In this document: positions 23,282-36,219 of the stretch, piece by piece | Numbering within the stretch: the stretch's first letter is position 1 | Layout: the number at the start of each line of letters is the position of its first letter | Assembly (NCBI GenBank): GCA_947685225.1 | Contig: CANTUV010000007.1 | Coordinates: 12,482,501-12,546,500, forward strand | Source: Garcia nutans | Lineage: Eukaryota; Streptophyta; Magnoliopsida; Malpighiales; Euphorbiaceae | Length of the DNA stretch: 64,000 nt | Direction: 5' to 3' | Program-made: the position numbers and the translations under genes | Notes under the pieces: generated by a model | What the model saw: only the letters and a program-made list of their open reading frames with translations | What the model was told of the DNA's origin: nothing | Database searches by the model: none

Positions 23282-24179
23282 TAATAATTGAATTATACAT
23301 ATCCACTATATTTTCCAATTTTGATTCTTTAAGAAAAATCTTAACAATTTACATATTAAGACATATTTGCCACTCCTTTTATGGTTCTCTTTCATAAAAT
23401 GGTGCTATACATGTCATGAATAATAGCTTTCACTGCTTCCCTAGATTGTACTTGCAGAGAACACTATCATCCAAAACAGTCATCAGTTTTTTGATGTTTG
23501 GCTATTTACAAAGTCTTGAAATCCTAAATTGGTTTTAAAATAGTGGTTGGATTTGTTTCCTTGATAGTCAGGATGGAAAACAAATTTTATCCAGATTAAG
23601 CTTCATGATTGAAGCAGACTAAGATATTAGTGTGATGAATTAATTCTAATAGATTTTACTTGATGTTTCTTAATTGATTTACTTCTATGCCAATGCATAA
23701 TTGCATTACAAGACAATCCTCCTTATAAGGGTTTATGGCCGCCGGCCCCTCATCCCCTAGTTCTAGGTTGCAAGTTGAGTGTGAAAATAATATCTATCAA
23801 GTTATCCTACCTTTTATTTCTCAGTAGAAGAGTTATTTATTTATTCTATTGTATAATTATTTCATATTTATTTATATTCTAGAATTCCACATTGTATATC
23901 TTTTCTCATCTTTCTAATTAGTAGTTATTTGTTTAGATGTTTTTGTTGATTAATATTTGATGATGATGATGAGGTTTATGATGATTATCCTGAATGGTTG
24001 TGATGTCATGTGAAAATTTTATTTATCAGATGGGCCATAGCCTTGATTTTGTGATAGTGAAAATTGTCATGATGTAGTTTCCCTGAGCTGAAGTTTTCAA
24101 GCTGACTAGGGGTTTTAGAAGCCATATGTTTTTCTGTTCTCTAGTGTCAGTCACATACTCTAAGGTTCGGGTCGTTACA
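23282..24179. other. Unassigned; possible LTR edge at 24179
   Basis: No further kinase exon was found after 23281. Read from 24179 on the minus strand the sequence begins TGTAACGACCCGAACC, very like the edge of the 3.19-kb solo LTR at 58495 (TGTTACGACCCAAACC). This suggests an LTR fragment reaching left toward about 23.7 kb. No partner edge or target duplication was found. Confidence 0.35.
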
Positions 24180-25552
24180 CATTATATCCAATAACTCATA
24201 GATTTTATTTCAATGGTCAAAAATGGATGGAAGAAGAAGAGAGGAAGGGAAAACTTTATTCACTTTGGCTGTTTATAGGAATAACTACATGAATCATATA
24301 CTTCTAGCCTCCTCTTCACTTGGTCTTCCTAAAATCTTCACTTGAATAAGCAAACAAAGTAAGAAAAGAGAAGAAAGAGTAATTTTCTTTACTAACTCGA
24401 TGAAAGATGACTAAAATAGCAGTTGGTTTATGTTAATCACTTCTTAAATCAACTAATTATTGAGCTGGAGAAAGCTTGGAGTTGTTAGTCATAACCTTAA
24501 TGTTATGCTCCCATTGGTTTATGCCCAAGTTCCATGATGTCCTCAACTTTTCTTGATTTTACACTTTTCTCCCTAATCACACCTTAAACATTTTTCATTG
24601 AAACCCTTCTCTGGCCATAACCCATTATAATTTAGTCCTCACTTCCCAAGTTCTCCTTTCAATTGAGTATATTTTTGGTCTTTTAAAATTTTCTTTTCCT
24701 TTTAGCCGAGTCTACATATTAAGATTTCATTATATTCTTTATTCAACACAGATAAATATCCATACAAATTTCCATTACTTGTAATGAATAATTATTACTT
24801 AGTCTAAATTAATTTAAATTACTTGGCTTCAAATTGTAAATTCTAAAGTATTTCAGTGTCACTCATTCCTGATTCTAGGTCTTTTCACTATTTACCAGTT
24901 AGCATTGTACAAATCTCACGTGTTAGGAGTAAGGATATTGCAAGATACCTTTTACATTTCCTCAATTTTATTTTAAATTCAGTCATAATAGATATCTTTG
25001 GATATAAAAGTCAGGAATTTGTAGCATTGATTGATTGTAATTCACTATTCTCCTATGTGTGTGAGTTATTAGTGAGTAAAAAGCCCTTTAATTACAACTG
25101 CCGAAAAATCCATTCACTGTTTGTATATGGACCTCAGTTGTCGATTGTTGCAAGATGACAATTAGCAACTTCAGTTCTAATTTTTAATATAGGCTTCATC
25201 TATTTAAGATTCAATTTGTCATGGGCAAGTCCACGTTACAAATTATCTGATGGTTTTGAATTTCTTAGTATTTTAGCCAAAGAATTAGTGCAAACCAATG
25301 CCCATAATTTACTAAAATTTTAAAAACTATGATTTTAAACTAACAATTATAGTTTTTAAGATATTAAAATGAGAGCGAGGCAAAAATTTGAGCTAGAATT
25401 GTGTGTGTATATATATGTAATTAGTAAAACGGTAATAAATATATTCTATAAAAGGATATCTATTAAATCATTACTATTGCTAGTTGAAAAATGAATATCA
25501 GAATTTTAGTTTGTTGAAGTTATTAGTTGTATTAGAGTAGCTAATTGTAACC
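24180..25552. other. No gene recognised
   Basis: AT-rich DNA with one 100-codon open frame at 24856-25158 that has no recognisable motif. The stretch 25508-25550 resembles the right flank of the LINE near 29325-29370 and may be one half of its target duplication. Confidence 0.4.
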
Positions 25553-25557
25553 ATAGT

Positions 25558-27931
25558 TGTAATACCTTTATACTCTATATATAGAGTACATATACCTTGT
25601 ATATATAGTATACATATATAGAATACACATACCTTATATATATAGTGTACATATATAGAATATAAGAGTAATACGATAATTTAGTATAGAACCACCCTCT
25701 TTAAACATATTTATAGCTAAAATATAATTAAATTAACTATAAAAATAATATCTGAAAAAAATTCACTAGAATTTTATCTGTAATCTCAATAATTTCCAAA
25801 TCAATGAAAATCCAACATGCATAAGAAATTACACTTCCAAAATCAAAATTTTCTCCAACCACCATTTCTCTGTACTTGATAAAATATTTTAACAATAAAA
25901 ATAATGTACATTATATACATAATCAAAACAATACAAAACGTCTTTTGTCTCAAATACATTCACATTTGGTAATTATATTATACAAAACCAGTGTGCTTTC
26001 AAAACAAACTTATACATAAAATGCAGTACTACTGATATGATCTCATGGCAAACCCTGCCTTCACGATCAAACAAACACAAAGTTTAGACCTTCACATGTC
26101 TATTTGAATCTCACTAGTTTATAGTCTTGTAACCTGCACAATACATTTAATCGCTCTATGCTTGAAAGCTTAGTAGTATATATTTCGATAACAAATAATA
26201 ATTTAAAATAAATACATTACTTCATGCTATAAAAATATATTATGCTACATTCAGAATTCAATGATCACTTAATTCTCATCAAACTATTATATTCAACATA
26301 CATAATACAAATACATACATTAGGCCCAACAAGTCTCTACGCAATATTTAAGTTCCAAAATAATTGATTTGGACTATCACAATATTGGTTTCATGACCCA
26401 ACTCAGCTCAGTACAAACTCATTCTCAAGACTTAGCTTTGCTCAAGTCTATCTTTAAGCTCAAACTCAAAACCTAATTTTGCTTAGGTCTATCAATATAT
26501 TCAACACTAACATTAACTTTTTAGAACAAGTAATTATGTAAAGCTAACATACAACAGCACTTTACATGTTTCACTTTCTCATTTCATTTCATTACTTTTC
26601 ATCACATTTACCATTTCTTTCTCACAATGCACAACTATGAGTTAGATTAACAATGTGACCTATTTCCACGTTTCATCACATTTCACATACATATACATGT
26701 GGCACAACACATTATACATTATTAACATATCACATATCAATCATGCTCACTATTTTACAATAGTCAAATACCTAATACAACGTTTATCACACAACTATGC
26801 AACATTGCACATGTTATGTGAATAACCACATTTCACAATAACAATATACAATATGTCATCTATGAACTTTTAAAATAAATATTAGCAAAATATATATAAA
26901 CATTTCTTAACTTCAAACTCAACCTAATATCATATTCCAATCTTCAAATCCCAAAGCCCTAAGCTTTACCACTTGTACCAATTTGGCCTATATACACATA
27001 AACCAAACAACAAGCTCAATTATTTAATTAAAATTATTTTCATGCTTAATTTATATCAAACTATCATTAATTACTCAAATTCTATCAATTTTCCAAAAAA
27101 ATCATAATTTCACTACTTACTATTTTTTCCAAACTTCACCTTAACAAACTCTTCTCCATCATTCAACCATAAAATCATTACTTACTCAGCCAAATAACCT
27201 CAAAACAACTCAATTCTACAATTATAACAACTTCCATCCAAAATTCTAATTTCACATAACCTACCCATAAACCCTAACTTCACCAAAACTCAATTATTTC
27301 ACCAACTAACCTTAAAATCATATCATCCACATCAAAATAAATTCAAAATAACTTATTACAACAATTATAAACTTCTCCATTAAAATCCCAAAATAACATA
27401 TTCTAAAATTCAAAGAAAACTCACTTAGAAAATTTACCTAATACTTGATTATTCTTCAAAAGCATCCTTACTCCTTTAAAATATTTATGACATATGAAGT
27501 ATTTGATGAAGGAAAATCCTTCCCATTCTTCTTGAAAAATTCAGCCAACCATGGGAAGAGGAAGAAGAAGATGAAACTTTTATATACTTTTATTTTCAAC
27601 TTTGCCCCTCTCATTAATATATATTTACAAAATATTTAATTAATAAAATAATGAGATATTTTACTTCTTCCTATTATAAAATAATTTAATTATTTTTTAA
27701 ATTTTTTTATTTTTTTCTTTTTGACTTTTACTTTTTAACTTTTGTCTTTTATGAAAAAATATATATTAGGTATATGTTAGGTATATACTATGTATACACT
27801 ATATATCCAATATATATCTTATGTATATATTGTGTATATATTAAGTATATACCATACATATCCTTCCTCCATCACTCTAATCATCCATCCTTATTAATTA
27901 TTTAATTATATTTAAAAATACGAGTATTACA
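25558..27931 (-). mobile_element. Solo LTR, 2374 bp
   Basis: The edges TGTAATAC and GTATTACA are perfect 8-bp inverted repeats. A perfect 5-bp target duplication, ATAGT, lies at 25553-25557 and 27932-27936. The right edge read on the minus strand (TGTAATACTCG) resembles the LTR fragment at 1-1079, and a GAAGAAGAAG-type purine block occurs near 27555 as it does near 690 there. I therefore infer minus-strand orientation. No internal coding region is present. Upstream, 25570-25680 contains reiterated TATATATAGTGTACAT-like units. Confidence 0.85.
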
Positions 27932-27944
27932 ATAGTGAAAACAT

Positions 27945-29340
27945 TGTGTGTTTGGATGGCATTACCGAGAAAAATATGAAGTACACTAAATGAATTATTT
28001 TTAAGAATAAGGGAGATATTCAAAATTGTTAGAACTATAGAATTAAAGCTTATGAGTCACGTAATGAAATTATGGGAGAGTTGTGGAACACCATTTATGT
28101 TTAGATAGTTTTATCTCCCCTAATCGTTTTGGGTTTATGTCAAATCAATTGACTATTGAAGCAATCTTTTATTAGTGATTTGAAGGTAAAGTACAAGGAG
28201 ATGAAGAAGGATTCACATATGATTTTCATCCACTTGAAGAAGGCTTATGATAAGTCCTTAGAGAAGTATTATTGTGGATCCTGAAATACAATAGAGTATC
28301 AATTAGATATATCCAAGTCTTAAAAGATATGTATGATGGAGGTATCACTAGCATCTATATAGTTAAATGGTATACTAAATATTTCCCTATTTTCATTGGG
28401 TTAGACCAAGATTCAACATGAACTCCTATTTCTTTACCTTAGTCATGGATGAGCTACCAAGATATATATAGGACAACATCCCTTGGTACATAATGTTCAC
28501 AAATGATATTGTGTTAGTAGATGAGATCCAAGCAGAAGTAAGTAGGAATTTGAAGTTATAGAGAAACACTTTAGAATCCAAGAGTTTTAAGTTAAGTAGA
28601 ACTAAGATTGAGTATATACATTATAGGTTTAGTAATTTGAATGGAGAAAGGGGGAGAGTTATTTTAGACGGAATGACAGTGCCTCATAATACTCATTTCA
28701 AGTACTTTGGCTTAATTTTTCAAGAGGATAAGAATTGTAAATAAGATGTTAAACATAGGATTAAAAGCACGTTGGATGAAGTAAAAGAGTGCCACAAGAA
28801 TTTTATGTGATCGAAAAATACTAATTAAATTGAAAGGTAAGTTCTATCACACTATAATCTAACCTAATATGATGTATGGTAGTGAGTGTTAAGTATTGAA
28901 AAGACAACACATAGATATGATTGAAAAGACAACACATAGATATGATGCATGTTGCTAAAATAAAAATTTTAAGATGGATGTGTTGACATACTAAAATGGA
29001 TAAAATTCGTAATGGGTATATAAAAACAAAGGTAGAGTAACACCTATTGAGGATAAAAATAAGAGACTACAAATTAAAATGATTTGGCCATGTAAAATGA
29101 AGATCTAGGATGCACCTGTTAAAAAGATTGAACAGATTAAGGTAGATGTAGCTAGGAGAGGCAGTGATAGACTTAAATTAATTTGGACAAAAGTGGTTCA
29201 AAAAGATCTTATGGTTCTATATTTCTTTGAAGACGTAGCCCATAATCACTCCGAGTAGAAAAAGAGAATCCACATAGTGGACCTCAATTAATTTGGGATT
29301 AAGACTTTATTGAGTATAGTTGAGTTGAAGTTATTACTTG
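27945..29340 (+). pseudogene. RTE-type LINE reverse transcriptase remnant, 5'-truncated
   Basis: Translation across frames gives the order of motifs seen in plant RTE-clade LINEs: KNKGDIQNC and LMSHVMKLWE, then SPNRFGFMSNQLTIEAIF, then ALVMDELPR-like TLVMDELPRYI. These are followed by the catalytic-box region MFTNDIVLVDE, where the family has F/Y-A-D-D and this copy has T-N-D, and then SKSFKLSRTKIEYI. Near 28685-28735 comes FKYFGLIFQED. A C-terminal part ends close to 29320 with GIKTLLSIVELK, which is how 3' ends of this clade usually read. Many stops and frameshifts are present, so it is dead. The endonuclease domain is missing, consistent with 5' truncation. A 25-bp tandem duplication lies at 28896-28945. 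Confidence 0.78.
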
Positions 29341-30030
29341 TATTAGAATTTTATTGTAATTATGTGAATCTTTGGTTGAAGGATTTGGCATTTTATTGAA
29401 CTATTTTGGACCTTTGCATGGTGGAGAATGATTTTATATGTAAATGTCGAGTGGGAGCTTTGTGAATTAAATTTTTGAAATAAAATTTAATGAATATAAT
29501 ATAGTCATGCGCATATATATACATGCAAATATAAACTATTCAAGTAAAGATTGTTTGTGGAGATTTTGATATCAATCAGAATTATGATATAATCAAATCT
29601 CTAACACTATCTATACATGAGCTACTAATATGATTTTAGAGTTATAAAGTGATCAAAATTGCATAGTAATTAATGGATGATAGTGAGAAAAGGAGGAATA
29701 TGTATACTATTATTGATAAATTATGAACTACTAGTTGAAATATAAACATGATTTCAAGTGTAAATAAAATAAGAGATAACTTATTAAAAGTAAAGCATGT
29801 ATACTCTTTTAAACTAGAAGTTTCAAAAAAGATGTAAATATTAGGCCTAAAATAATGAATTTGAATGATATTAGGGATTTTATAGATTTATGAAATTGAG
29901 AAAACAAAACAATGGTATTTGATGATTTAATATGCTTGTTTGAGCTATGAAAGTATGTAAATGATAGGAGGGCAGGATTAGTTCATTGAAGGGCCCGGTT
30001 AGATTATTATATTATAGTGTTTGTTGCTTA
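29341..30030. other. AT-rich spacer
   Basis: No gene recognised between the LINE 3' end and the Harbinger element. Confidence 0.5.
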
Positions 30031-30544
30031 GAGCATCCACAATGGGGAGGGACACATACATGTCATTTAAGCAAAAAAAGGGACTCATATTAAAGTGGAA
30101 CTTTGCCCTCCAATGGAGAGGGCCAAGTCTCACTTTAGTAGGTTCCTTTTTTAAATATTTATATTATTTATTATTTTATTTTAATAATTAAATATTAAAT
30201 ATTAAATTATTTTATGATGAAATAATAAAATTATTTAGCTATATAAAAATTTTATTTGATTTTATTAAATAAATTATTGAATTAATTTATTAATTTTAAT
30301 TACGTTAATTTTTAATTATGTAAAAATATTTGAAAATTTTAAATTATTTTATTTAAAATTAATTCTTAATAAATACAATGATATTTTCACCAACAAAATA
30401 CATAATTAAAAACAATATATTAGAATTTCAAACATCAAATTATAAAATAAATTAAAATTACAAAGAACGTTACATATTTAAAAATTTATATAACCATATG
30501 TTTTAATTTAATTGACATTATGGAATTACCATATATGTTTCACT

Positions 30545-31782
30545 AAGTCTGCTTATAGTTGCCGATATTTTTGTTTGCCATAAAGTTAAATATTTCTTTC
30601 GGTATACCTCTCATATGGAGCTAAAGGTTCATCTTCTAACTATGATTGTGATAAGTCGTTCGCAGTATTATCGTAAGAGATAAGTTAATCAAAGTTCGTA
30701 GCATATGTGTCTCTTTCATCCTCAATAATCATATTATGCAAAATGATGCAGACTCTTATAATTTTTGCAATATCGTCATTATACCAAAATTGTGTAGGGG
30801 CATGTATTATTGCAAATCGAGCTTGCAACACTTAGAATGCTTGCTCCTCATCCTTTCGGTAACCTTCTTAGCACTGCACAAATAGGTTCCTCTTATCTTC
30901 CTGTGATCGACTGATTATTTTGATAAATGTTGTCCATTCAAGATACATACCATCTGTCAAATAGCATCCAATAGTGTAATTATTGCCATTCACGGTGTAA
31001 TTTATCTGTGAAATACGACCTGCAAGCACTTTATCAAACACCGGTGACCGATCTAACACATTAATATCGTTGTTTGAACTAGCAATTCTAAAAAAAGCAT
31101 ACCTTATATATAAATCAGGTGAAGCCACAACTTCAAGAATCATAGTTGGAATTCTTTTATAATAATTCATATGCATCCCTTTCCAAGCTTTATGGCAATT
31201 TTTCCACTGCCAATGCATGCAGTCAATGCTGCCCATCATACCAGGAAAGCCGCAAGCCTCCCCAATTTATAGCAACTGTTGGATATTGTCTGAGTTTGGC
31301 TTCTGTAAATATTCACTTTCAAATGCCAAAATTAAATCTTCAACGAATTTCTTTAAATACTCAATTGCGGGGCTCTCTCCAATTCATACATAATCATCAA
31401 TGGCGTCAGTTAATACACCAGATGCCAATATTCGAATAGCAACTGTGCATTTTTACAGAGGGGAACTTCCTTTTTTTCCTGCTGCATAAAATCTCTACTG
31501 AAAATATGGATCAAAACTTGAGAGAGTGTCAACAATACAAAGAAAGGCATGCCTTCTCATTTGAAACCTTCTCCGGAATAACTCAAAAAGGTACACTAAA
31601 TTTTTTGCAAAGTAGTCTCTTATTAGACGTTCATGTCCTATTTCGTGGTCTCTATCTACCCTCCTATGATATCTGGATGAAGAGCTTTCTGCATATGCTT
31701 AGAGAACAAGTTCAAGATGTTTTTGCTCTGAGTCATCAAACAAAAACTCTTCAATCCAATCATCAGTAATGTCTGAAGACAT
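30545..31782 (-). pseudogene. PIF/Harbinger DDE transposase pseudogene
   Basis: The start at 31782 reads MSSDITDDWIEEF, the acidic beginning seen in plant PIF transposases. Further on, 31239-30868 is open and carries MMGSIDCMHWQWKNC (first catalytic Asp), VASPDLYIRYAFF, SNNDINVLDRSPVFD and YLTDGMYLEWTTFIK. After a stop near 30868 the C-terminal signature continues (QARFAIIHAPTQFW, then IILHNMIIEDER), reaching about 30550. Stops and frame changes are scattered between. The enzyme would catalyse cut-and-paste transposition; this copy cannot. Confidence 0.85.
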
Positions 31783-31889
31783 GTTGTTTGATTTATTAGA
31801 GTTACTAGGCATTTTAAATAATGGATTTTTTTTTATTGTTGGTTGTAGATGGAGAAATGTTTATAGAGTGTATGACTAATTGGTAAGTG

Positions 31890-32050
31890 ATTAAAACTAG
31901 TTTATAAATAAGGAGATATTAGTTTGTAACGGCTAGTTTATAACAACTAGTTTATAACTGCTAGTTTTTAATGGCTATAGCTAGTTTTTAATGACTATTT
32001 TTAAATAGCTAGTTTTTAACTGCTTGTTTATAATGGATAGTTTTTAACAA
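31890..32050. repeat. Short CTAGTTT repeats inside the Harbinger element
   Basis: Seven or more copies of a degenerate 15-25 bp motif around GCTAGTTTATAAC or CTAGTTTTTAATGG lie between the two Harbinger genes. In this position they would be in the intergenic or promoter region of the transposase gene. Confidence 0.7.
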
Positions 32051-32169
32051 CTAATAACATTACACCAAATAATAAAATACATTACAATGAAAAATAACAT
32101 TACATAATTGAAAAGCTACAAAATATTGGAAAAAAAATAAAAAGCTACATAACCATAAGCGCAAACATC

Positions 32170-33290
32170 CTATTAATATTATACTTTATCTTAACATTTT
32201 CTAGCAACTTAGCATGAATATCTCATTGGGCTAGGTTCATTGAGGAGGTGTTTGCAAAAAGGAGTTGTATATCCATCTCTCTTTCCTTCAAGTCCATCTC
32301 CTTTTACTTGAAATTTTTTCAGTCCTCAATCGTTGATAATTTTCTTATTGTATTTGATTTAATTGCTTCAATCTCTTCCTTGATGAAGGACCCAACATCA
32401 ATAGCTTTTGATTTCCCTTTACTTTTCCTCTAAGATGCTCTGGTGCCTTTTAGATGAACTAGAGACTCCATAGCATCATCAGTCACTGCCGTTTCGAGAT
32501 TTGATGATGATGAGTATGCTCCACTAGCACTTATTTTTATTTTCTTGGAACCTCTGCTATTAGTCGTAGAAGTTCTCCATTTTGATTCCTTTAGAAGCTC
32601 AATCCAGTGCCTCACAAAATTACATTTCTTAGTCCTAGCAAGATAGAGTTGATGAGCCAACTCCATTTATATTATCAATGTTTGAACCACTCCTTATTCT
32701 CGAGTTGCCTGATCGTAATATCCACCAAATAATTGAGCTCCATGGTTGATCCTATACCATCATTTTTTCATTGCATTTGACCCTCTTTTGATGATGCTGA
32801 AATTGCTTTCCTCGCAGTATTGATGGACTCGGGTCCAAAATGCATCATATTTTTTATCAGTGCCAATAATAGGATCCATCGACACGTTTAACCATGCACT
32901 AATTAAGAGCTTATCATCTTTCCATCGTCATTGACTAGTATTCTTTTGCACAATTTCAAAGTTAATATCGTCATTGTTGATGTTTATATCATCTCCAACA
33001 TCATTATTAGAAAATGACGTATATGATGAATTTGGAGTTAAACCAATGGGCGTTTAAGGAATTTGATTAGATGAACCCTCTACACTAGTTGGATCCGACC
33101 CTCCACAACTAGATTGAGTTTAAAATTGTGAAGATGGAGTAAAATTGGAGAAAAATAAATATTGATATGCTTGTGAATTTTGATTATTAGTAAAATAAGT
33201 AACTTGAAAATTTGGAATTTAAGGTAGGTTTGGATTTAAATATTGAGATTGTGAAAAATTCTGATTTTGAGGAAAATTGAATTTTTGCAT
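32170..33290 (-). pseudogene. PIF/Harbinger Myb-like accessory protein pseudogene
   Basis: In minus-strand order there is an Asn/Gln/Pro-rich start near 33290, then a Myb/SANT-like segment around 32960-32720: WKDDKLLISAWLNVSMDP, KKYDAFWTRVHQYC, and AMKKWWYRINHG. After a stop the C-terminal part at 32666-32430 shows NFVRHWIELLKESKW, the usual end of the conserved domain, then a Ser-rich linker. Finally there is a charged coiled-coil-like segment down to about 32170. This layout matches the second protein of plant PIF elements, which binds the transposon ends together with the transposase. Several stops make it a pseudogene. Confidence 0.75.
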
Positions 33291-33747
33291 GTAATTAAAA
33301 AAAGAATTGGCATTCAATTGATTTGGATCTATTTTTTTTTATATGAAATTGTGGATTAATTTGATTATAGATGAATTTTAATAGAGTGAAAGAAGTAGAA
33401 TTTTAATAAAATGAGGAGAAATAAAATTTTTAGTAGAATTTTAGTAGAGTGAAGGAGAAATAAAATTTGATAAAACAAAAGTTGTATTTACAGATAAAAA
33501 TTTAAAAATTTAAAAATAAAAAAAATTATTAGTGTAACGGTAACAAACATACAACGGTTTTGTTACCGTTGTATGTTAAATTTTAACATTAATTTTTTTT
33601 TTGTAAAGGGCTACCACTTTACTGGCTGTCCACCAAAATCCCATTAAGGTGGGATGTGAGACTTGTCTCATAGTAAGATAAGTCCCACAATCCCAATCCT
33701 GTAAAGAGACCGTGACTAAAATGAGCCCCGCATTGCAGGTGTTCTTA

Positions 33748-34681
33748 TAGTTGAGTTGAGATCGGTTGATTTGGATATAGATTTCAAATTTTAGGGGAAA
33801 TATTATCCACTTGTCTTTAGAATCTTAAGAAATAAAATATAAAAAATTTTGTTATACACAAATATTAATAACTTAGAAAGAGTTTTTGATATAAATTTAA
33901 AGGAAAATTATTTAATAATTATATTAACTAGTTTATTTTATTTAATTTGAGGTTCCGTAGGAATTATGTTGCAGTAACTATTAATTAATATATAAATTAT
34001 AATATAGTCACATACATATATGTATAAAAAATTATTATAATTTTATTGTGGGATATATCTGATTATTATAATTTTATTGTTCCGTGTTATTTTTTAATAT
34101 ATATATATATAGATATATATGTATTATTGCTTAATCTTATTATAAAAATGCTATATATGTAGCATTTTCAGACTTTTTATTATTAAAGTTACGAGTACAA
34201 GTATAGTTACATTATTTTATAAAAAATTATATATATGTATAATGCATTTGTGCAAAGGGAGATACTTAGGTAGCCCTCGGGCATGACATGAAAATATTTT
34301 GTTTGAAATGTCGGATATTGGTTGAAATCCACCAATAATTTATTTTAAGAGTAACGATCTTGTAAATCATTTGTTTTTTCCAGGATTACGGGTAGATAAA
34401 AAAAGTTTTAATCATTGAAATGATTGTTAGTTCAAAAATGTGTCCATGTTATAATTAAAAAAAAAAGAAGAATGTATTTAGTTTTAGTTTATTCAGTCAA
34501 GCAGATTCAAGTCTATCTCAAAAAGGCTAATGAGCTGTGATCGAATAAACAGGTGAATTGAACATAGACATAATGTTTTTTGATAAATGGTTTAATTATT
34601 GTAAGAGATGATGAAGGGGCAGCAAAGGCGATGTCTATGAGACATGGTTTAACTGTGGCTATTGACTTCGAATTGAGCCGA

Positions 34682-34725
<44 letters not shown>

Positions 34726-35140
34726 TATTTCCATAGCACATTAATTTTCTTTCTATTTGAGTCTTGATGTAGTTACTATATACATTATAATCATTTAATT
34801 TAAATTCCTAAAATACAACTACAAAACAAAATTCAATTATTTTTATATTTTTATTTAAATTTATAATATTGTTATATAATATATTCAAATTCGATAATTG
34901 AGTTTGAATATTCAATTAATTATTTATTTTGATTATTTTACGGTTTTTCAAAGTTTTAATTAAGTCAATTGAGAACTATACGTGTATATATATACCAGTA
35001 CTATACGATACGGTAATAATACACCTACTCTAATAAAACAAAACGGCGCCGACTTACTCTTACTCACACAGTTTAAAAAATATGTAATAAAATATTTTTT
35101 TTTAAAAAAATTCAGAAGGTGAGCGAACCCCTGTTTTCCA
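33748..35140. other. Intergenic, includes (ATT)n microsatellite
   Basis: No gene recognised. An ATT microsatellite of about 14 units occupies 34681-34723. The upstream region of the DUF1644 gene starts near 35000, where AT content drops and GGCGCC occurs at 35046. Confidence 0.5.
34681..34723. repeat. (ATT)n microsatellite
   Basis: About 14 uninterrupted ATT units. Confidence 0.95.
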
Positions 35141-35149
35141 CGTCAGCAA

Positions 35150-36219
35150 TTGGTCTTGTCTTCTTTTTATCTCTCTAATTTCCCGTTTCCTCTCTCTTTC
35201 GATTCTCATCTCTTCTTCTCTCTCTGTATTTCGCTTCCTTTTAGGGTTTCACGATCTTCACTTATTCCCCAAGAAGTTTCATACGTCCGATTGAAGGAAG
35301 TGAATTTGAGAGAGATTCAATTTTTCCCCCAATTTCAATTCCAATAACTGAGGTAAACTCCTTTAATTTTTAACTGATATTCTTACCCGATTATGTTCCC
35401 CGATCTGAGTTTCTACTCTTTATGCGGGTCCTCTGTTGCTGCGGATCGGATTATTCGATCGGTTTCGTGTTTGTGGTTTTTTGGGGTTTTCTTTAGGTGG
35501 GTTTGTGCTATGATCTTGGTTGGTATGATTAGTGGGAGGTGAGCCGATTGTTTTCTTTTTCTTTAAGCTAATTAGTTTAGAGTGAAAAATTTTGGAAAAT
35601 TAAGATGGGTTTTCTGTTGGGTTTATTTGTTTGTTTTATTCGTTAGTTTGAGTTTTGAAACTTTTTCAGATCGAAATTCTCAGAAACAAAAGTTCTGTCT
35701 TTCTTTCTTTCTTTTTCTTGAACGCTAGGTTTTGGTTTGGCTTTGCTTTGGAATTTTGTTGTTTTGAATATTACTGTCTAGCAGTTGATGAGTTCAACGT
35801 ATCTTTTTAACTTCAATTTACATGAGAATATCCTCGTTTAAGAGAGTGGAAATTGAGGATTTTTTTTTTAATTTTTAAGTTTATTTAGCAAAAATGAAGT
35901 TTAGATTATGTCAACCTAGTTGTAGTGTATTTGCCTATGAGCACTTTTTTGAATACATATGTTTGGTGTATTTACTTCATTTTGTGATAATCATATATCT
36001 GTTTCTCTCTCTCTCTCCCTCTCTTTTTTTTTCTTTCTTTCTTGGGGTGTGCGGCTTCTGGAGACTGCGAGGCAAAATTTTTGAGCTGATTTAGAAGCAC
36101 TTGAGCTTTGTTTTACTTGTTAAAGTTGACTTACTTGCAATCTTTACGCATTTCTTAGAGTTTTGGCCATTGTGGGAAGCATTGGATTTTTGCGGTATTA
36201 TAGTTTTATACTCTCAAAA
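35150..36219 (+). promoter_or_regulatory. 5' leader exon and leader intron of the DUF1644 gene
   Basis: A CT-rich leader (35150-35260) runs into ACTGAG/GTAAACTCC at 35352/35353. The intron that follows is T-rich and ends at one of several AG sites before the ATG; TTTCTTAG at 36158 has the best upstream pyrimidine tract. First introns in plant leaders often raise expression. The exact transcription start cannot be seen. Confidence 0.55.

Larger units (their letters stand above)
30031..33744. mobile_element. PIF/Harbinger DNA transposon, 3.7 kb
   Basis: The left end is GAGCATCCACAATGGGGAGG. The right end, read on the minus strand, is GAACACCTGCAATGCGGGGC, a matching imperfect terminal inverted repeat. 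The 3-bp target duplication TTA is present at 30028-30030 and 33745-33747, as expected for this superfamily. Both classical genes, a DDE transposase and a Myb-like accessory protein, lie inside on the minus strand and are decayed. Short CTAGTTTATAAC-type repeats fill 31890-32050 between them. Confidence 0.88.

Noticed and set aside
24856..25158. 100-codon open frame as a possible gene
   Set aside because: It has no recognisable motif, no upstream signals and no supporting neighbouring exon in AT-rich DNA.
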